Positions 23,598-27,158 of a stretch of DNA of 27,158 nt are shown here, one piece after another. A program made the position numbers and the translations under genes. Numbering within the stretch: position 1 is the stretch's first letter; every line of letters starts with the position of its first letter. The notes beneath the pieces were generated by a model that searched no databases, was not told where the DNA came from, and saw nothing but the letters and a program-made list of their open reading frames with translations. This DNA is from Rikenellaceae bacterium (lineage in GTDB: Bacteria > Bacteroidota > Bacteroidia > Bacteroidales > UBA932), in NCBI GenBank assembly GCA_900771335.1, contig CAAGNP010000020.1, forward strand, positions 1 to 27,158. The letters run 5' to 3'.

Positions 23598-23631
23598 CTA
23601 CGATTTTCCATAGGGAAACGACATCAATATA

Positions 23632-23639
23632 TTATATTT
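23632..23639 (+). promoter_or_regulatory. Possible -7 element for the KilA-N gene
   Basis: TATATTTG matches TAnnTTTG and lies 27 bp before the ATG. A TTTG box at the right distance is missing (nearest is TTTTCC at 23603). The 69-bp gap after the primase gene supports a separate start. Confidence 0.4.
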
Positions 23640-23666
23640 GTAAACGTGAATTATAAAGATTGAATT

Positions 23667-24524
23667 ATGACAAAGACATCTATCATGACAGTTCAGGGAA
23701 TAGATATCGCCCTGACAACGATCAATGACGAAGACTATATCTCATTGACCGACATCATCAAAGCAAAGGATGGAGATTTCTTCATATCCGATTGGCTAAG
23801 AAATAGAAACACCCTCGAATATCTTGGTGCTTGGGAGTCTATGTTCAACCCTGATTTTAATTATGGCGAATTCGCCATAATTAAAAGTAAAGCCGGACTT
23901 AATAACTTCAAAATCAGTATCAAGGAGTGGCACGAAAAGACTAACGCAATAGGTATAGTAGCACGTGCAGGCAGATATGGCGGCACCTATGCCCATAAAG
24001 ACATTGCATTCAACTTCTGCATGTGGATAAGCCCGGTATTCCAATTATACGTAGTCCGTGAGTACCAGCGCCTCGTAGAACTCGAACGAAGCGAACTCGC
24101 CCTATCCTGGAACGTAAAACGTCTCTTATCAAAAGCGAACTACCATATCCATACTGATGCCATCAAGAACGTGATCCTTCCTAAACTCAACATCAGCCAG
24201 ATGAAACAGGGTCTCGTTTATGCAAGCGAAGCTGATCTTCTGAACATGGTCCTCTTCGGCTGCACAGCCAAGCAGTGGCAGGAAGCAAACCCTGAACTCG
24301 CCAAGACAATGAACATCAGAGACACAGCCACAATAAACCAGCTGATCGTCCTCTCAAACATAGAATCCCTCAATGCGGAGCTTATCAAGCAAGGAGTATC
24401 AAAAGAAGATAGATTCTCCATCCTGCGTCGTACTGCAGAAGAGCAGCTGGCCGTTCTGATATCCAGAAATGCAGAACAGAACTTTGCAAAGCTCGCATCA
24501 GAAGATCCAAAACTCATAAAATAG
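23667..24524 (+). CDS. KilA-N domain-containing protein
   Basis: A 285-aa protein with a KilA-N DNA-binding domain at about 20-135: DYISLTDIIKAKDGDFFISD, then NTLEYLGAWE, AGLNNFKISIKEWHEKTNAI and the typical ARAGRYGGTYAHKDIAFNF and CMWISPVFQLYVVREYQRL. KilA-N is common in phages and mobile elements, where it acts as regulator or anti-repressor. The C-terminal half is helical (about 140-285) and holds no domain I recognise. Codons for NYGEFAII lie in a perfect 32-bp palindrome (23855-23886). The gene follows a probable promoter and ends before an intrinsic terminator, so it seems to be its own unit. Confidence 0.88.
   Translation: MTKTSIMTVQGIDIALTTINDEDYISLTDIIKAKDGDFFISDWLRNRNTLEYLGAWESMFNPDFNYGEFAIIKSKAGLNNFKISIKEWHEKTNAIGIVARAGRYGGTYAHKDIAFNFCMWISPVFQLYVVREYQRLVELERSELALSWNVKRLLSKANYHIHTDAIKNVILPKLNISQMKQGLVYASEADLLNMVLFGCTAKQWQEANPELAKTMNIRDTATINQLIVLSNIESLNAELIKQGVSKEDRFSILRRTAEEQLAVLISRNAEQNFAKLASEDPKLIK
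23855..23886. repeat. Perfect 32-bp palindrome inside the KilA-N gene
   Basis: Bases 23855-23870 (TTTTAATTATGGCGAA) are followed directly by their exact reverse complement at 23871-23886, with GAATTC at the centre and no loop. The flanking bases (A at 23854, G at 23887) break the symmetry. It encodes FNYGEFAIIK on both strands. Confidence 0.95.
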
Positions 24525-24560
24525 TTCTCTTTATAATTCACACTCAAGAAACTATTTCTC

Positions 24561-24592
24561 GCGGTAATTCCATCACGGAGTTACCGCTTTTT
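24561..24592 (+). terminator. Intrinsic terminator after the KilA-N gene
   Basis: GCGGTAATTCC (24561-24571) pairs with GGAGTTACCGC (24577-24587) with one G-U pair and is followed by TTTTT. It lies 37 bp after the stop codon. Confidence 0.8.
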
Positions 24593-24636
24593 CGTACCTT
24601 CGCCTCAGGAATCCCCGAGCTGTCCCCGACAGCCCC

Positions 24637-25278
24637 ATGAAAATCCTAATCGACAACGGCCACGGCATCCAGACCAAAGGCAAACGCTCCCCAGACGGCA
24701 AACTCCTCGAATACGCCTACACCCGAGAACTCGCAAGACAAGTCGTCAAGATCCTCAAATCCCGAGGCTACGACTCCGAACTCCTGGTTCCTGAAGACGA
24801 CGATATCCCTCTATCAGAAAGAGTAAGGCGTGTAAATGAAATCTGCCTCACATACGAACCGTCATGGCCGGCCCCGACCGGCCATCCCAACGTCATCCTC
24901 ATATCCCTCCATCTCAACGCCGCCGGCGACGGATCAAAATGGATGAACGCCACTGGCTGGTCCTGCTACACCTGCAAAGGGCAAACAGAATCAGACCGGC
25001 TTGCTGACTGCCTCTATAAAGCTGCAGAGCAAATCCTCAAGAACCAGGTAATCCGCACCGACTACGCAAGAGACGGAGATCCCGACTGGGAAGAAAACTT
25101 CTATATCCTACGTCATACCTTATGCCCCGCAGTACTTGTAGAACAGTTCTTCATGGACAATAAAAAAGATCTCGCCTACCTCATCTCTGATGAAGGCAAG
25201 CGAAATCTTATAGATGTTATTGTGAGTGGAGTGAATATGCTCCATACACAGAAATTTCAAGATTTCATAAAAATATGA
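24637..25278 (+). CDS. N-acetylmuramoyl-L-alanine amidase (Amidase_3)
   Basis: A 213-aa zinc amidase that cuts the bond between muramic acid and L-alanine in peptidoglycan. Zinc ligands H9 (DNGHG), E25 (LLEYAYTR) and H92 (ISLHLNAAG) and the catalytic E169 (PAVLVEQFFMDN) are all present. There is no signal peptide, so it would need a holin, lysis or leakage to reach the wall, as with phage endolysins. A ten-residue stretch (PSWPAPTGHP, 75-84) ahead of the third ligand strand is encoded by a REP-like palindrome. The gene sits alone at the end of the element behind a terminator; a TACCTTCG at 24595 could be its -7 element. Amidases of this type recur at the ends of Bacteroidota elements. Confidence 0.9.
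   Translation: MKILIDNGHGIQTKGKRSPDGKLLEYAYTRELARQVVKILKSRGYDSELLVPEDDDIPLSERVRRVNEICLTYEPSWPAPTGHPNVILISLHLNAAGDGSKWMNATGWSCYTCKGQTESDRLADCLYKAAEQILKNQVIRTDYARDGDPDWEENFYILRHTLCPAVLVEQFFMDNKKDLAYLISDEGKRNLIDVIVSGVNMLHTQKFQDFIKI
24861..24888 (+). repeat. REP-like palindrome within the amidase gene
   Basis: GTCATGGCCGGCCCCGACCG followed by GCCATCCC; ATGGCCGG (24864-24871) pairs with CCGGCCAT (24878-24885). Same layout as 22903-22929 but read in another frame (PSWPAPTGHP). Confidence 0.7.
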
Positions 25279-25318
25279 GAATTGAATTTATCATTTCCAA
25301 TCGAATCACTTAAAATTT

Positions 25319-25351
25319 AAGGTAACTTATTGACATTCAATAGGTTGCCTT
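25319..25351 (+). terminator. Probable terminator after the amidase gene
   Basis: AAGGTAACTTATTG (25319-25332) pairs with CAATAGGTTGCCTT (25338-25351) over 14 bases with two G-U pairs and a 5-base loop. The T-run behind it is short. It lies 40 bp after the stop codon. Confidence 0.6.
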
Positions 25352-25408
25352 TATCCATTCAGTGGGTTTTTACCACATTTTTACTACATCTACCAGTTTT
25401 TTTTTACA

Positions 25409-25452
25409 ATTAATACGTGCATATGATGGATATATCACACGCACGTATTAAT
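25409..25452. repeat. 12-bp inverted repeat at the right side of the element
   Basis: ATTAATACGTGC (25409-25420) and GCACGTATTAAT (25441-25452) are perfect reverse complements around 20 bases. It lies 20 bp behind the stop of the minus-strand lipoprotein gene and could be its terminator or an end sequence of the mobile element. The run of nine Ts at 25397-25405 is on its left. Confidence 0.6.
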
Positions 25453-25471
25453 ATTTTATACGAATATTTTC

Positions 25472-26392
25472 CTACTTCTTGCTCAGTGAGAGGATCACAG
25501 TGAATGTCTCGAAGGTATCCATGAACTCCTTCTCCAATGCGGCAATCTGAGCGGCATCGAGCTTCAAGCCCTCGTTCTCCTTCTCCACAAGATCAACCAT
25601 ACCACCGAGCCATGCTGCCTGCTTAGGGATGATGATGAAGAGGCGGTCACCATCTTCGTCTGGGAATGATGTAGCATTTACCTTATAAGTATCGCTGCCT
25701 TCGTAGAGGTTGAAGACTAGGTTGTTGCCATTCAGGGTGTAATTCTTCACCTTTGCCTCGCCCTCAAGTGTGTGGTTGAGCTTGCCATCTGCAGCGAAAG
25801 TAGCATCAGCAAAGAACTTCTTCATCACGTCGATAATACGGTCTCCGTGCATTGCATCTACTGGGATATAGTTCTTATCCTGGAAGAGAACACCTTCAGG
25901 AAGTTGAAGAGCGGTCTTGCCTTCGGCTGGAACTACTCGAACCGCTGAATTAAGATAGCTGTAATTACCCTTGATATCAAATTGCTCTTGAACGCGATAG
26001 TGCACACGGTCGCCAAGCTCAGGGTTATACGAATCAGAACCAGCTTTGAAAATAAATCTATCGTTTGTAACTTCGATCTTTGTGGAGACTTCAAGAGGGG
26101 ATCCTTCTATAAGGTATGTACGTATTATTTTATCTTCCTCTATACGATATGTTCCTGTATTTTCCATCCATCCTAAAACCTTATCATATCCAATAGTAGA
26201 AACAGTTTTATCATCATTAAAATTCATGAATACACTTTCTGTTGGTGTAAAATTAAACCACTTACCCACGACCAACTGCGGATAATCCTTGTAAGGATTC
26301 ACCTCGTCATCGTCGTTGTCACAACTGCTCATCGCAAAACCGAGCACCACAGCCACCAGGGCCATTCCAATCATTCTAAAAGTCTTCATCAT
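25472..26392 (-). CDS. Lipoprotein with lipocalin-like N-terminal region, function unknown
   Basis: A 306-aa lipoprotein, lipobox MSSC (Cys24), followed by an acidic DNDDDE spacer typical of surface-exposed Bacteroidota lipoproteins. Residues about 40-135 (VVGKWFNFTPTESVFMNFND, TGTYRIEEDKIIRTYLIEG, KIEVTNDRFIFKAGS) look like the beta-strand repeats of lipocalin-like domains. The second half alternates strands and a helical end (LDAAQIAALEKEFMDTFETF). A second ATG directly follows the first and either can serve. It is 28 bp behind the membrane protein gene on the same strand. Location would be outer membrane; no ligand can be inferred. Confidence 0.75.
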   Translation of the reverse strand: MMKTFRMIGMALVAVVLGFAMSSCDNDDDEVNPYKDYPQLVVGKWFNFTPTESVFMNFNDDKTVSTIGYDKVLGWMENTGTYRIEEDKIIRTYLIEGSPLEVSTKIEVTNDRFIFKAGSDSYNPELGDRVHYRVQEQFDIKGNYSYLNSAVRVVPAEGKTALQLPEGVLFQDKNYIPVDAMHGDRIIDVMKKFFADATFAADGKLNHTLEGEAKVKNYTLNGNNLVFNLYEGSDTYKVNATSFPDEDGDRLFIIIPKQAAWLGGMVDLVEKENEGLKLDAAQIAALEKEFMDTFETFTVILSLSKK

Positions 26393-26419
26393 TACTTTGT
26401 TTTTAAATTGTTATAGATT

Positions 26420-27127
26420 CTATTTATTGTTCAAATTTTTATTCGTTCTCCGTACCCACAAGCGTTCACGCAGTTCGTACCAGGTAATGCAGAAGAAGAA
26501 CAGCATCCACACCGCGCCTTGCAAGAGAAACAGCCCGTAGGAAAGGGTGAGCTGAACGGCTATCTGCAACAAGCCCATCAGGCAGAGCGCACTGGCAAAG
26601 AGGCGGAGAAACGCCTTGTCGGTATAGGTTTCCTGCCAACGGTAGCGTACCCTGCAAAGCCGGAAGCCATAGAACGGCCATACTGCCAATGCCAAGAGGC
26701 GAAATGCAACATCTGCCCGACCGATGTATTGCCATACCTCGCCCACCGAAAGCAGGGGTGTATAGGTCACTCCTCCACAGATGCCGAGGATGAGCATCAG
26801 TGCCAAGGGGGCAAACATCCGCAGGTAAAGGTTCGAACGGCTGCCCACGGGCTGTATCAGCTCCAGCGGATAGAGCAACAGGAGCATCAGCCACCCGTAG
26901 GGGAAGAATACCTGCTCGGGCGCAAGCAGCGGTCCGCTTACCGGAAGCGTATCGGCACAGGTGCGGAAGATATAAAGCACGCCCATGAAAGCCGCTGCCC
27001 AACCGGTGAGTGCCAGGAGGGTGCGCGAGCGGTCGCCCGTAGCTTCACGCTTCTGCCACAACAGGCATCCGCAGACCGTAAGGCCGATAGCCATGACGGC
27101 AAACAGAAGGATTGCAAGATACCTCAT
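26420..27127 (-). CDS. Multi-span membrane protein, function unknown
   Basis: A 235-aa protein with about seven hydrophobic spans (MRYLAILLFAVMAIGLTVCG, LLALTGWAAAFMGVLYIF, GWLMLLLLYPLELI, FAPLALMLILGICGGV, FRLLALAVWPFYGFRL, FASALCLMGLLQIAV, LLQGAVWMLFFFCITW). The layout resembles the membrane module found at the N-terminus of some Bacteroidota AraC-type regulators, but the ORF ends in a short basic tail (RERLWVRRTNKNLNNK) with no DNA-binding domain. Whether that is natural or a truncation cannot be decided here. Its coding region is GC-richer than the adjacent lipoprotein gene. The 31 bases upstream to the window edge contain the end of nothing recognisable. Confidence 0.65.
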   Translation of the reverse strand: MRYLAILLFAVMAIGLTVCGCLLWQKREATGDRSRTLLALTGWAAAFMGVLYIFRTCADTLPVSGPLLAPEQVFFPYGWLMLLLLYPLELIQPVGSRSNLYLRMFAPLALMLILGICGGVTYTPLLSVGEVWQYIGRADVAFRLLALAVWPFYGFRLCRVRYRWQETYTDKAFLRLFASALCLMGLLQIAVQLTLSYGLFLLQGAVWMLFFFCITWYELRERLWVRRTNKNLNNK

Positions 27128-27158
27128 AGGCCAATGGTTTGACGGGTTAGTGACTCAT

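Larger units (their letters stand above)
19260..25352 (+). mobile_element. Compact integrative element (integrase, replication module, KilA-N, amidase)
   Basis: Seven plus-strand genes run from the tyrosine integrase to a peptidoglycan amidase and share a distinctive codon style (C or A in third position, few G) unlike the fimbrial operon. Content: integrase, unknown, HTH protein, RecA-like ATPase, zinc-finger/Toprim primase, KilA-N protein, amidase. No relaxase, coupling protein, capsid or terminase gene is visible. The ends are approximate: I found no direct repeat pair or target duplication flanking it and no tRNA. The left part is probably the arm-site region (19270-19366), the right end the hairpins at 25319-25452. 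Confidence 0.65.

Noticed and set aside
19120..25480. Direct-repeat attachment sites of the mobile element
   Set aside because: Reading both flanks gave no convincing shared sequence and no tRNA gene end; short AT-rich matches such as TTTA(A)CAATTAA were too weak to report as att sites.

Overview
The window looks like chromosomal DNA from a Bacteroidales bacterium (phylum Bacteroidota). Evidence: a fimbrillin (FimA/Mfa-type) operon of lipoproteins, DUF3575 and DUF5119 family proteins, Bacteroides-type promoters (TTTG / TAnnTTTG), almost no Shine-Dalgarno sequences, Rpn-family tails, and a mobile element of the Bacteroides replication-module type. No rRNA, tRNA or CRISPR array was recognised.

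Layout. 1-1007: the 3' part of an Rpn (PD-(D/E)XK nuclease / putative transposase) gene followed by two partial tandem copies of its C-terminal tail. 1008-2469 (minus): a short-chain dehydrogenase and an HD-domain hydrolase. 2537-13050 (plus): a fimbrial locus, namely an outer-membrane OmpA/DUF3575 protein, a DUF5119 lipoprotein, the probable major fimbrillin, three minor fimbrillin lipoproteins and a 1182-aa tip-adhesin candidate, closed by a strong terminator. 13152-13459: remnants of an Rpn tail and of the HD gene. 13560-17227 (plus): a tight operon of a fucose-isomerase-like protein, a UbiA/MenA-type prenyltransferase, a CPBP protease and a glutaminase. 17240-17806: a decayed HD gene fused to the tail of a second fucose-isomerase-like gene. 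17820-18725 (minus): LD-carboxypeptidase. 18726-19448: 51-bp tandem repeats, a terminator and spaced direct repeats. 19449-25278 (plus): a compact integrative element with tyrosine integrase, unknown protein, HTH protein, RecA-like helicase, zinc-finger/Toprim primase, KilA-N protein and peptidoglycan amidase. 25472-27127 (minus): a lipoprotein and a multi-span membrane protein.

The main discovery candidate is at the head of the fimbrial locus. Perfect 15-bp inverted repeats (2585-2599 and 3228-3242) flank a segment that carries the signal peptide and OmpA-like half of a gene on the minus strand. If the segment is flipped, that reading frame joins in frame to the DUF3575 barrel ORF at 3242 to give a 412-codon protein with the usual architecture of this family. 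A consensus promoter lies just outside the segment and points into it. The sequenced orientation therefore looks like the broken (OFF) state of an intragenic phase-variation switch.

Other structures: the fimbrial locus lies between two inverted copies of a ~210-bp HD-gene 3' end (about 95% identical by eye). REP-like palindromes sit in frame inside two coding genes of the mobile element, in different reading frames. A perfect 32-bp palindrome lies inside the KilA-N gene. The mobile element shows no relaxase but carries a cell-wall amidase, which raises the possibility of a phage satellite.
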